From the NCBI GenBank assembly GCA_002189035.1, contig NEEC01000015.1:2232001-2296000 (forward strand): a stretch of DNA of 64,000 bases. Reading direction: 5' to 3'. This document shows, one piece after another, positions 53,661 through 64,000 of the stretch. Made by a program: the position numbers and the translations under genes. Origin of the DNA: Utricularia gibba. Lineage: Eukaryota > Streptophyta > Magnoliopsida > Lamiales > Lentibulariaceae. The stretch's first letter is position 1. Each line of letters opens with the position of its first letter. The notes below the pieces were generated by a model. The model was not told the origin of the DNA. It made no database searches and saw nothing but the letters and a program-made list of their open reading frames with translations.

Positions 53661-56600
53661 ATGATAGCAGAAAAACCCAGTTGGATTAGGCATGGAGGCA
53701 CCCAGATTTTCTCCATCGATATTCAACCTGGAGGACTCAGGTTTGCTACCGGAGGTGGTGATCACAAGGTACTTTTTCTTTCTTGAATTGGGAATGGGAG
53801 GAATCCGAATTGAATGGCAACTCCATAGGTGAACCAAAAAAATTGACGCTGTTACACCTCTACAAAATTCCATTCAAGTCAAAACTGTCTTTTGTATCTT
53901 GTGTCTGCTACCACCATTTATTTCTTCGTGTTAGTTCTTATGGAGTTAAGGTGTTTATATTGTCTATCCAGGTCCGTATATGGAACATGAAACCTGCTGG
54001 CCGGGAACTGCAAATCGATGATTCAGTATCAAAACTTCTGGCAACTCTGCGGGATCATTTTGGGTCTGTTAACTGTGTTAGATGGGCTAAACATGGACGG
54101 TATATTGCATCCGGCTCTGATGGTCAAGTTATTCTCATCCATGAGAGAAAACCCGGTTCAGGAACAACGGAGTTTGGCAGTGGAGAGCCACCTGATGTTG
54201 AGAACTGGAAAGTTGCTATGACCCTGAGAGGGCACACTGCTGATGTGGTAATTAAATTTCACCGTACGATACGTTCTGCAAACAACAAGAAACTAGAGCA
54301 TGTTTGTCATGCTATTTCTAGTGATTGACGAATTTTCGTGCACTCTCTAAAGCTCAAAACAAACAATAGGTTTTCTTTCGAGGGGCTGTTTTATTTTTAT
54401 TTTTTTTGTTCCTTGAACTATTTCATGCTTATTCTGATCAAGTTGGTTGATTTTTCTGGTGGTGAAAGTAGGTGGATCTTAATTGGTCTCCGGATGATTC
54501 AGCACTGGTGAGTGGAAGTCTGGATAACACCATTCATGTTTGGGACATGAGTAACGGCATTTGCATGGCTGTTCTGCGAAGTCACTCAAGTCTGGTTAAA
54601 GGTGTAGTTTGGGACCCTATAGGTTCATTCTTAGCTAGCCAGTCGGATGACAAAACAGTCATAATTTGGCGAACAAGTGACTGGAGCATTGCACATAAAA
54701 CCGAAGGTCATTGGGCAAAATCTGTAAGTTGGTACCTTTGTCAATGGTTTATGTCATTGAGTGTCCTCGTTTCAATTTTTATCAAATGATCAGTGTTGTT
54801 GCTGAGGCAGCTTTTCTTTTTATTTTTTTCAGTGCCTCATGTTTCTCAAATATCATCTTTGCAGCTTGGATCCACTTTTTTTAGACGGCTTGATTGGTCT
54901 CCTTGTGGGCATTTTATAACGACCACACATGGTTTTCAGAAACCACGCCATTCTGCACCTGTTCTTGAGAGAGGGGAATGGTCTGCAACTTTTGACTTCT
55001 TAGGACATAACGCTCCAATCATTGTTACTAAGTTTAATCATTCAATGTTTAGAAGAACTTTGTCAAGTGCTCAGAGCTTCAAAGCTGCAGCAGTTGGGTG
55101 GAGCAATGGCACCAATGGTTGCTCAAAGAATGAAGTAAAAGATTCGCAACCATATAATGTGATTGCCATTGGAAGTCAGGATCGTACTATAACCGTGTGG
55201 ACTACTGCAAGCCCTCGCCCCTTATTTGTGGCTAAGCATTTCTTTTCTCAGAGTGTTGTCGATCTATCTTGGTAATTTTTATTTCAAACGTTTATGCAAT
55301 ATTGAGGGAACCTGGGACTGCTGTTTCGTGTTTCACCTGATTTGTGTACAAACTTCTCCATGGTTGCAGGAGCCCTGATGGATACTCACTGTTTGCTTGT
55401 TCTCTGGATGGGACAGTTGCAACATTCCATTTTGATGCTAATGAAATCGGACATAAGTTAACTGATGCTGAACTAGATGAACTAAAACGAAGTCGGTATG
55501 GCGATGTTAGGGGCCGTCAGGGTATCCTAGCTGAATCTCCAGGACAATTGCAGCTTGAAGCAAATTTCGCAAAGCAGAATCAGAATAAAAGGCCAAAGAC
55601 TGCTGTCTCAGATGGCCAGTCATCAGCAAAAGCATCTGCTGACCTGGTTCTTCCTCCAAGAACCAACAATATTCCCGTTAGTGATGGAAAGGTAACCGAA
55701 AATCCCACAAGTAATGGATCCAAAAAAATCAGTTCATCCAAGGTGACTAGTCCTGTGAGGCAAAAGGAGTATCGACGACCTGATGGTCGTAAGAGGATAA
55801 TTCCAGAAGCAGTTGGAGTAGCTGCCCAGTCCAGATCTCTTGAGTTCCCTTCCAATTCCCCTGTTCAAAATAGGACTGAAAATGTTGCAGTTCATAATAA
55901 TTCTGGTACTGTAGCAGGATCAACTAGGGCAGCTGCCAGTGTAAGTTCTATTCCAAAAGATCGTTGTGGTGTGACAGCCAGAGCGTTTGTCAGTGAAAGT
56001 TTGGTCATTGAGGAAGTTCCAGCGGATGGAAATAAAGAACCTAGTAATCTTGTTGAGCAGGTTGGTATTTCGAATTCTAGTATTCTCTCTATAAGAGTAC
56101 ATGATAAAAAACAAGGGGGAGATGTGGTACCATTTTGCTTGCAAGCTCGTCTGAAAGAGCAACCGGCCAGTGACATTTTATGCACAGGAAAAACATCTAC
56201 CATCAAAGAAACTGTGCTCTCTTGTACAGCAGGGCCTCAAACTCTTTGGTCCGATAGGCTATCAGGGAAGGTCACTGTCATGGCTGGGAACTCTAATTTC
56301 TGGGCTGTTGGCTGTGAAGATGGATCACTGCAGGCTAGTATAATATTGAAATTTCTTATTTTAATGCCAAAGTTTCTCATTACAGTGCTGATAATTTTTT
56401 TTTTTCTAGATTTACACTAAATGTGGAAGGCGCGCAATCCCAACCATGATGATGGGATCGTCAGGTGTATTTATTGACTGTGATGAGTTCTGGAAGTTGC
56501 TGTTTGTCACCAGGAAGGGAGCCTTATATGTTTGGGATATTTATAACAAGAAATGTATACTTCACGATTCATTGGTTTCACTAGTAAATTCAGGCATGAG

Positions 56601-57769
56601 CTCAGAGGTCAATGATACTGGTAAGTTTTTTCTATTTCAGCTGTTTTATATCATAACAAGTTATGGTTTTGAGTCCTTCCTCTTCTTTAGGTACAATTAA
56701 GGTTATATCAGCTAAATTGTCCCAGTCTGGTTCACCTCTTGTTGTCTTGGCTACGCGAAATGCATATCTCTTCGATATGAATCTCTTCTGCTGGCTTAGA
56801 GTGGCAGATGATTGCTTCCCAGCATCACATTTTGCTAGTTCTTGGGGCTTAAGCTCAACTAACGGAGGTGAACTGTCTGCCCTTCAGGTTGATGTTAGGA
56901 AATATCTAGCACGTAGACCAGGATGGAGCAGGTCCATGTATGTCTCTCTGTTGGCCTATCATTATTCCTCTCATCCCGAATATTTAATCTTTTGCTGTGC
57001 TCCATGCAGAGCGACTGATGATGGTATGCAAACACGGGCTCACTTGGAAGCACAGCTTGCATCAGCCCTTGCTCTGAATTCTCCCAATGAGTACCGCCAA
57101 TGTCTTCTCTCTTATGTTAGATTTTTAGCAAGGTATGAACCGCTCACAATGCACTGAGATAAGCTCCCAGTTCAGGCTTTCTGAGATGCCATCTTCGTTT
57201 TGGTATACGTAGGGAGGCCGATGAGCCTCGGTTACATGAAGTTTGCGAGAGTTTTCTTGGACCTCCCACTGGAATAGCAGAAAGTTCCCAGAGCCTTAAA
57301 GAATCTGGTTGGGATCCATGTGTTCTTGTAAGGCCTCAGTCTTACCTCGTTTCTTCTGTTTTCACCCAAGGAACTAGGAAAAATGTGCTTGTAACTTTGG
57401 CAGGGAATGAAGAAGCATACGCTCCTGCGAGATGACATTCTTCCAGCTATGGCTTCCAACCGGAAAGTCCAACGTTTGCTTAACGAGTTCATCAGTCTCT
57501 TAGCGGAGTACGAAACACCAGAAACAGATATCCAGACCACAAACCCATCTGAAGACAATGCAGAGTGCAATAACAAAAACAAATCTTGTTCAACTACAGC
57601 AGCTGCATCGGATGCAGCTCAACCGGTGACCAGCGCTGCTGATGGTTCTCTGCAAACATCAGGAGATGATCACATGGACATTTCGACGAAGATCGACGAC
57701 GGACGAGGCGCTCCGGAGGCGATGGCCGTCGACCCGCCTGCGTCACAATCAACAGCAAAGGATTCTTGA
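53661..57769 (+). CDS. HIRA: Histone chaperone HIRA
   Basis: Subunit of the replication-independent H3.3-H4 deposition complex. Ten exons: 53661-53768, 53972-54247, 54472-54723, 54865-55271, 55370-56333, 56410-56620, 56691-56931, 57010-57132, 57213-57327 and 57404-57769; 1020 residues, in frame throughout. It starts [13 protein letters not shown] and carries N-terminal WD40 repeats ([71 protein letters not shown]). A disordered linker holds the ASF1-binding B-domain-like motif [15 protein letters not shown]. The C-terminal HIRA/TUP1-like domain reads [23 protein letters not shown] through [12 protein letters not shown]. The intron after exon 5 starts GC (CAG|GCTAGT), so it is a GC-AG intron or carries a donor error. 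It is divergent from the PPR gene. Confidence 0.96.
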
Positions 57770-57972
57770 GTGTTCCTGGTGGTAGATTGTGTGGTGTCAT
57801 ACTTAGGAAGCAACCCTCCTTTTTGTTTACAGGGAAACAGTCATGTTTACTTCATTCCGTGACAGAAATTCTGAAATTGAAGTGTTTTTTTTATTAAAAA
57901 AAATCGTTTTATTCTCGATTTATGAATAATATATTTAAAAAAGAAAAAATGTTAACATCCGGTTGGGTATAC

Positions 57973-57978
57973 TGGGCC
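57973..57978. promoter_or_regulatory. Site II element (TGGGCC) upstream of RPP2
   Basis: TGGGCC about 150 bp before the P2 start codon; a further GCCCA lies near 58013. Confidence 0.65.
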
Positions 57979-58096
57979 GGTATCATTAGGTTTGGTCCAA
58001 GGGCGGAAAGAAGCCCAACGGCAATCTCGTCAATAAAATGAATCAGGAAAGCCCTAGAATGGCAACAGTGCATATCAGATCTTTTCGCGAGAGGCA

Positions 58097-58105
58097 AAAC
58101 CCTAA
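58097..58105 (+). promoter_or_regulatory. Telo box (AAACCCTAA) in the RPP2 leader/promoter
   Basis: Exact AAACCCTAA ending about 18 bp before the P2 start codon; together with site II it matches the plant ribosomal-protein promoter pattern. Confidence 0.8.
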
Positions 58106-58123
58106 GATCGCTGGTCGTGAGGA

Positions 58124-58966
58124 ATGAAGGTGGTAGCAGCTTACTTGTTAGCGGTTTTGGGCGGAAATGCCTCTCCGTCGGCGGAGGAGTTGAAGGATAT
58201 TCTGGGCTCAGGTACTTTCTGTTCAGTAGGAATCTTGGTGATTTCATGGGGCGTTAAGTGTTTGTTGATTGAATTGTATTGGCTGTTATGGGTTATCTTG
58301 CTAGAAATAGGTAAGCAGCTGTGTTTTTAGTTTATTGAAACAATGGAAACGTCTGGATGGCTTAAGCGGGATTAATGAATCAGAAGATCATTTTTTTCTG
58401 TAATGGTGCGACCATTTTGGTTTGTTTGGTGAATGTTAGTGGCACTAATTCCTGCATTGAGTTTGTTTCATTTAAAGGCTAGTTTTGATTAAGCTCCGGC
58501 AGTGCATGTGAACGCTACATTCTGCTTTGTTGATTGTTTATTGCTGATATTCTCTATTGTGTTCAATTAAAGTAGTGATGCATGGTGTATCCCTGTGTTT
58601 GCAGTTGGGGCTGAAGCAGACGATGAAAAAATTGAGTTATTGTTATCCCAAGTCAAAGGGAAGGACATAACTGAATTGATCGCCGCTGGAAGAGAAAAAT
58701 TAGCCTCCGTTCCTGCTGGTGGTGGTGGCGGTGCTGCATTTTCTGTAGCTGCACCTGCTGGAGACTCCGCTGCTCCTGCAGCAGCTGCTGCCGAGACAAA
58801 GAAAGAGGAGAAAGTAGAAGAGAAAGAGGAGTCGGATGATGTAAGTTTGGTTATGGCTTAAATTTCTAGAACAAGCTTGCAATACCTCAGTCTCCTTTTC
58901 GATACAGACTAAATTTCATTTATGCTCCGTACTTTGCAGGACATGGGATTCAGTCTCTTCGACTAA
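58124..58966 (+). CDS. RPP2: 60S acidic ribosomal protein P2
   Basis: Stalk protein of the cytosolic large subunit, forming P1/P2 dimers on P0 and recruiting translation GTPases. Three exons: 58124-58211, 58605-58840 and 58940-58966; 116 residues. Helical dimerisation domain [40 protein letters not shown], then [17 protein letters not shown], a Gly/Ala-rich hinge with [12 protein letters not shown], an acidic [15 protein letters not shown] stretch, and the invariant C-terminal MGFSLFD. The last exon encodes only that C-terminal tag. Confidence 0.97.
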
Positions 58967-59482
58967 GAAGTTCGTCATGGAATAGCATTTCAGCCCTTTC
59001 TGTTTCAGTAAATTGAGGACTCCAAATTTTGATGCTTAAACATCATTTCTGCCATAAAAAAGAGAGATGTTTGTTTTGTGTTTATCAACATTCCTGTGAT
59101 GTATTGAGATACTTCTACCTGATTTTCATACCCTCTTATGGTGTTGGGGTAGTTTGTTGGTCATTGTTATGCAGATCTTCATGCCACCAAACCAAAAGCA
59201 TCCTGTTTCTAACAGTGCCTGAGGCATGTGTGCAGACTGCAGAGATTCCTTGAAGGAGGGTTGCTTAATATTTAAAATATTAATTATATGAAAAATGAAA
59301 AATGTTATCAGAAAATACTGAGCAATAAATATGAAAAAGATTTCCGAAGTAAACCGCGAATGTAAAATTGAGCTTTTAATGGGCCATTCTTAGGGCCGAA
59401 CCTGGTGGCCCAAATTGTTTTTCATTCTCTCTCCCCTTTTAAGCGAAAGGTACGCCGTAGTGCTATCTACGCTTCACAGACC
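58967..59482. other. Intergenic: RPP2 3'UTR and IPT2 promoter
   Basis: About 515 bp. Site II-like TGGGCC (59380-59385) and GGCCCA (59407-59412) lie shortly before the IPT2 start. Confidence 0.6.
59380..59412. promoter_or_regulatory. Two site II elements upstream of IPT2
   Basis: TGGGCC at 59380-59385 and GGCCCA at 59407-59412, 70-100 bp before the start codon. Confidence 0.6.
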
Positions 59483-62274
59483 ATGACTGGATTCATGGCC
59501 GAAGAGAAACAAGCCGGGCTGTTGCTTATCCCGCCTGAGTGTGCAGATTCAATGCAAGAAACGGTTTTCAAGGATAAGCTTGTTGTGATCATGGGGGCAA
59601 CTGGATCAGGCAAGTCAAAGTTAGCTATAGACATTTCGGCACACTTCCCTGTGGAAATCATCAACGCTGATTCCATGCAGGTATACGCTGAACTGGATTT
59701 TAATGGTGTATGTACTTGGCGTTGGACGGGGAAAAGAGTTTATTGATATTATGGTTGTAATGGCTGTCGCTTGTGTTACGTGTTTTAGGTTTATGAGGGA
59801 TTGGATGTGCTGACCAATAAAGTTCCTATTCATGAGCAGAAAGGTTAGTGCTTTATCCATTTTTTTTGATAGGCGTCTCGATGCACTCGGAATCGCGATC
59901 GTTTATTTAAAAAAAACCACGCTTGATTATGATCAGATGATCATCCCGCAAGCGTCATAAAAGTCACTGGTGTTTTCACGTGTTAAAAAATCACGTGTTT
60001 ATGTGTTTCTTTTTACTTCTGGTGGCAGGAGTTCCGCATCATCTTTTGGGGACAGTTAGCCGAAATGCTGAGTTTACGGCAAAAGATTTCAGGGACTATG
60101 CAATTCCGGTTGAATGACTTGCCTTTCCTTGGTGTAATTCAGTGCGTTATTGTGATTTGTGTTCCTTTTCTGTTTTCGTTTGAGGGTTTTCTAGAATACA
60201 AGTCATTGTGCCAGTTAGTCTTTGATTGAGGCCCAATGGTTTCTCTGTTGAAAGTTTTCAGGTCTTTTTGTTCAAAATAAAACACATAGTGCGGATAATA
60301 TTTCTGCTCTCTTAACCTTCATCCTCGTTACTTTTCAGCTCATTGGTGCGATATGGTCTCGCAATCACTTGCCCGTAATAGTTGGTGGAACAAACTACTA
60401 TATTCAAGTTAGTCGCACCTCTTTCTTTGTCTTTTTTTTAGGTTGCTTAGAAAGCATACATAGATAAGAATGATTGTGGTGATCTTTATCTCACAAGGTG
60501 GGGGAGCCATGTTGATTGTATGCTTACTACCAATGAATTTTTAGTTTATAAACTCAACAATCTTGCATTCCCACTTAAATGCTCTTAGAAGTACTCGTGA
60601 TGGTGTATATGTTACTCATTTTTAATCTTCTTGTGCTATTCTCACCAGGCTCTTGTGTGCCAGTTTTTGTTAGACGACCATGTCAAACAGCTAGAAGGAG
60701 ATATTTTGCTCGAAGATCCAGGTGAAAGAACCACCTTCTCACGCTTTCCTGTATGTGTGATGCAACTATTGCCTAGAAAGCATTTGGAGAAATTATGGCC
60801 TCCTTACAGGGTTAACGATGATGATGCCTATTCATACGATCATCTGAAGGAGGTTGATCCTGTGGCCGCAAACCGAATACATCCTAATGATCATAGGAAG
60901 GTAGGCGAACTTGCTACATGCTGATGTGTTCTATGTATTATTTGGTGCACTCAGTCTTATATTTTCAAATGTCAAAGGCCAAGCAGTATCTGAATCTGTT
61001 TTCGCGCTTTGGTCTTGTTCCAAGTGAGCTTTTCCAGGGGAGAATGATGCAGGTTTGTACTTGATCCCTTCTTTTATCATTTGAGTAATCAGGTCACTTC
61101 TGTTTCTGAAGATTGTTAACAATGGCTGCGTCTAAGTTTTATGACTTGAAATTGTCAAGAAAAAACACGGCTAATTAGTTATGCTTGGAACATGGCAGTG
61201 CAGAGCTGGGGCAAAGCGGATAACTTGATATGTGACTGCTGTTTCATATGCCTAGATGCATCTCTAACTGCGTTGGACCTGTATGTGAATCAAAGAGTTG
61301 ACGCCATGGTTTCTTCTGGTCTGCTTAGAGAAGTGTTTGAGATTTACAAATTCAATGCTGATTACACACGAGGACTGAGGCAGGCCATCGGTGTTCCTGA
61401 ATTTGAGGATGTTCTGAGATGTTGGAGCACTGAATCCAGATGCACTTCTCGTTGTTCTGAGATGTTCAATAAACAGATGCTTCAGATCTTGCACTCCTCA
61501 AACGAGAACCCAACAAAGCTACTTCTCAAAGAAGCCATTGAGAAAGTAAAACTGAACACAAGGAGACTTGTTCGTCGCCAGGTGATAAAAATCTCTTTGA
61601 ACCGCTTGCAGTTTAATTCATCGGTGAATGCAGCACTGCCCAACTGGTTCAGCTGATTTATACAGAAAAGAAGGCTTGTTAAGCTTCAGCTTCTGTTCAA
61701 CTGGGACATACATTTCATCGATGTTACAAGCTGTCTATCATGTATGCTTGCCATCCTTTTTTTGTAGCTTGACTTCTAGAGTCATGTCAATCTATGGTGA
61801 ACTCTAACTCGCAGGTGCTTCTGAAAACATATGGACTATGAACGCTGTGCACCCAGCTGTCAACATCATCAAATCCTTCCTGGAAAAAACCACGACTGAT
61901 AGAAGTGAACAACAAGAGACGAAACTTGCCAGGAGTGACCTGTGGACGCTTCACGTTTGTCAGGTTTACCTGCACTAACTTTCCTGCCGCCTCTGCTCTC
62001 TTTCATAGCACCAAAAGAAGGCACTGGATATGCAGTCACCAACTTCACGCATACATTTCACTTGGTTAACAATAGATTCAATGCGGCCAATAGCTATGTT
62101 ATTGTGCTGAAGAGTTTCAGTCATTCCTTGCAGGCCTGTAACAACAAAGAACTCAGAGGAGAACATGAGTGGGAGCAACACAAACAAGGGAGCAGGCATC
62201 GGAAACGAATTTCTAGTCTAAGAAAGTCGGGCATGCTTCCGAGTCAGACCTTGGCTGATCACTCAAGTTCATAG
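59483..62274 (+). CDS. IPT2: tRNA dimethylallyltransferase (IPT2-like)
   Basis: Transfers the dimethylallyl group of DMAPP to A37 of tRNAs reading U-initial codons; tRNA turnover then yields cis-zeatin cytokinins. Exons: 59483-59680, 59789-59843, 60029-60108, 60339-60407, 60649-60900, 60978-61052, 61204-61581, 61666-61741, 61815-61963 and 62134-62274; 490 residues in frame. Visible motifs: P-loop GATGSGKS (about residues 38-45), [76 protein letters not shown], and a C-terminal C2H2 finger (VCQACNN, then [12 protein letters not shown]). That finger is typical of eukaryotic tRNA-IPTs and absent from adenylate IPTs. Start at [14 protein letters not shown] (59495) is an alternative. It is convergent with the DUF868 gene. 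Confidence 0.94.
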
Positions 62275-62888
62275 ACAAGCCTTATCAGTTCTCCCATGTA
62301 TCAGGGTACATTTTCATCAGGAATCAAAGTGAAAACAAGCAAGTAAATGGTGTTTTTTGATGACATATCAGTATCCTTGATAAACCTTTATTTTGCCTGC
62401 ATGAAGCAGGTTGTTGTGAGTTACATAACAAAAGATGCGATTGAAATGAAAGAATGAAATTATTCCAACTTGAATTCAAAGGGAGAATGTGGTCCAAGCA
62501 TATATGCAAATGGGGAAGAATAAATGAATGAATCTGATATCCTCTACCCACTTCTGCCTGGCTCATTAGCTCCACCATTTGAACTTCATGTTGCAAGGAT
62601 AGAACTCTGGAGCCCTTTTCTTCAATGCTGCTGCTGCCTCCCCTGACTGTGCGCTTTTACGCATCAAATGTTGTAGAAACATCTGATAGCAAGGGCTGCG
62701 CTCTGAAAAGAACAGAGTCGTTATGGATTCCCTGCTGCTGTTTAGTGCTACAGAGTACAGACATCCTTATTCCTTTACCTGGTTTATGTTTTTACTTTAT
62801 TGATTGTATGCGCAAAAAGGAATTATTTGAATTTCCACTTTACAATTCGATTAATAGGTTTCTGGGAATGTAGAAAATAATGCAAACT
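62275..62888. other. Convergent 3' intergenic region (IPT2 / DUF868)
   Basis: About 615 bp with no gene seen; contains both 3'UTRs. Confidence 0.6.
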
Positions 62889-63769
62889 CTAAATGCTGTT
62901 ACAGGCGTGGGCGTAGATCATCAACGAGAACTCCAGTTTGTCTTCGTCCTTGGGAAGGAGCTTCTCCTCCAACCAGAGGCGGCTGTCGAACCCAGCTCTG
63001 GTTCTGAACAAGAACCGCCCGCAACCGGGGCCGGAACTGTGGAACCAATCGTGAACATCCCACAGCAAATCCACGAGCAGTCCATCTAGAAAAATGGTTT
63101 GATTCCCGCGAAAATTCCACTGCAATCGCTTCACGCGAATCACGGGTTTCTTGTCAATGCTAACGGACAGGACTGGACTCTTCGCCGTCTTGCTTTCGAC
63201 GCCGCATCGGATCAGAATGTTGTGGGAGTTTCCGGCCTCGGAGAATCTTGCCCTGGTGGAATAACACAGGGCATGCCCTGAGAAATGCTCCTGCCGTGAA
63301 ATTAAAGAACATCCCCCACCGAAGAAGACGGTTTCATCTTCTTGTCGCCGAGGGAGAGGATGGGCTCCGAATCGGCAGTCATCAGGATGAAAAACCCGTC
63401 AATGGGTTTCGGGCCGGATCCGTAGCGGGCGGTGGTGAGATCCCAGGTGAGTTCAACACTGACGCCGTGAAAATCAACCGTCTTTGCGCCTTTGCCCTTC
63501 CGGAAGAATCTGGAAGCTGTGCTGAGCTTCACCGCCGCCGCCACGTCGTCATTCAGGGCGATGCTGAGGCCATGGTGCTGAGAAGAAGTGGAGCTCCTGC
63601 ACCAGGTGAGAGTTACAAAAATCCTCTTCTGGGAAGAAGGCACCACTGCCCTGTACAAACATGTGACGGAGGTCTGAAGGGACGGCGCCAATTCCTGCGC
63701 CGGAGAAACGCAGGCACCGGCGGAAACTTGAACCGCGTACTCACCGAAACAGGATCCCAAATCTCTCAT
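62889..63769 (-). CDS. DUF868 family protein, one apparent frameshift
   Basis: Plant-specific DUF868 protein of unknown biochemical function, on a single exon. The N-terminal part (63769 to about 63302) reads MRDLGSCFGEYAVQVS, AVTCLYRAV-type SVTCLYRAVVPSSQKRIFVTLTWCRS, FFRKGKGAKTVDFHGV and ELTWDLTTARYGSGPKPIDGFF. The C-terminal part (to 62889) reads VIRVKRLQWNFRGNQTIF, LWDVHDWFH, FLFRTRAGFDSRLWLEEKL and FSLMIYAHA. Between them the frame is broken at a run of five G (minus strand; 63313-63317). One more G gives SVGGCSLISRQEHFSGHALC, then SHNILIRCG and PVLSVSIDKK, and a 293-residue protein that matches the family along its whole length. Confidence 0.9.
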
Positions 63770-64000
63770 TCTTGCCTAGAATTGAACACCAGGGAAGAAG
63801 AAGAAGAAAGCAAGCATGAAAGCAAAAAAAGTTGCAAGATTTTCAGACACAGAGTTGGAAAGTTTGTCCCGATTATCCAATGACAGTTCATGTGGGACGC
63901 CAAGGACTAGAAATAAAAAACCCCGAGCCTGAATAAGTGTGCGCAGTTACCGCCTTCCAAATCATCCTTCTTTTATGATAATACTTAAATTAAATTAAAT
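63770..64000. other. Promoter-side flank of the DUF868 gene
   Basis: Only 231 bp to the window edge. A short GAA-rich tract (about 63795-63808) lies here; no gene visible. Confidence 0.5.

Larger units (their letters stand above)
57770..58123. other. Intergenic: HIRA 3' flank and RPP2 promoter
   Basis: Only about 350 bp separates HIRA from the P2 gene in tandem. It must contain the HIRA 3'UTR and the RPP2 promoter (site II at 57973-57978, telo box at 58097-58105). Confidence 0.65.

Noticed and set aside
21557-62274. Auxin (ARF), cytokinin (tRNA-IPT) and TGA genes as a hormone cluster
   Set aside because: They are tens of kilobases apart, interleaved with unrelated housekeeping genes, and the IPT is the tRNA type; no sign of a cluster.
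1-64000. Transposons, viral insertions, CRISPR arrays, rRNA or tRNA genes
   Set aside because: No integrase, transposase or reverse-transcriptase motifs, no long terminal or inverted repeats noticed by eye, no regular spacer array, and no convincing cloverleaf with A/B boxes. Small MITEs could be missed without a search.

Overview
The window is nuclear DNA from a flowering plant, most likely a eudicot. The evidence is short GT-AG introns, plant-only families (GRF, ARF, TGA bZIP, DYW-type PPR, DCD/NRP, DUF868), plastid-targeted ferredoxin and carotenoid genes, a miR396 target site, and telo-box/site II promoter elements. It is compact and genic: 21 recognisable genes in 64 kb. I saw no transposon body, rRNA, tRNA, CRISPR array or bacterial-type operon.

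Layout. 0-5.4 kb: the 5' part of a growth-regulating factor (-) and a polytopic MFS/Atg22-like membrane protein (-). 8-15 kb: a NAA60-like GNAT acetyltransferase (-) and a GSO1/SGN3-like LRR receptor kinase (-). 15.8-25 kb: the plastid glycolate/glycerate translocator PLGG1 (+), convergent with a SCAMP (-), then an ARF9/ARF18-type auxin response factor (-). 27-31 kb: a DCD/N-rich protein (+) convergent with a GDSL esterase/lipase (-). 31-42 kb, all minus strand: a CYC-B type lycopene cyclase, a GH17 beta-1,3-glucanase, leaf-type ferredoxin, ribosomal protein uL1/RPL10a and complex III subunit QCR9. 42-50 kb (+): a TGA9/10-like bZIP factor and PARP3. 50-58 kb: a DYW-type PPR protein (-), divergent from histone chaperone HIRA (+). 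58-64 kb: ribosomal stalk protein P2 (+), tRNA dimethylallyltransferase IPT2 (+), and a DUF868 protein (-). The genes look like an ordinary euchromatic series of unrelated housekeeping and regulatory functions, not a functional cluster.

The most striking signal is not a new system but a recurring sequence defect. Ten times, in seven genes, the conserved reading frame is broken by one missing base in or next to a short G or C run, and adding one base restores the family's expected length and sequence. Four of these are in the GSO1-like receptor, and one each in NAA60, PLGG1, SCAMP, PARP3, PPR and DUF868. One hides an intact DYW deaminase domain behind a premature stop. I favour consensus (homopolymer-undercall) errors over seven separate pseudogenes. 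Splice junctions were derived by hand from GT/AG sites, phase arithmetic and remembered family sequence. The phases sum correctly for nearly all genes; the N-terminus and one internal exon of the TGA gene stay unresolved.
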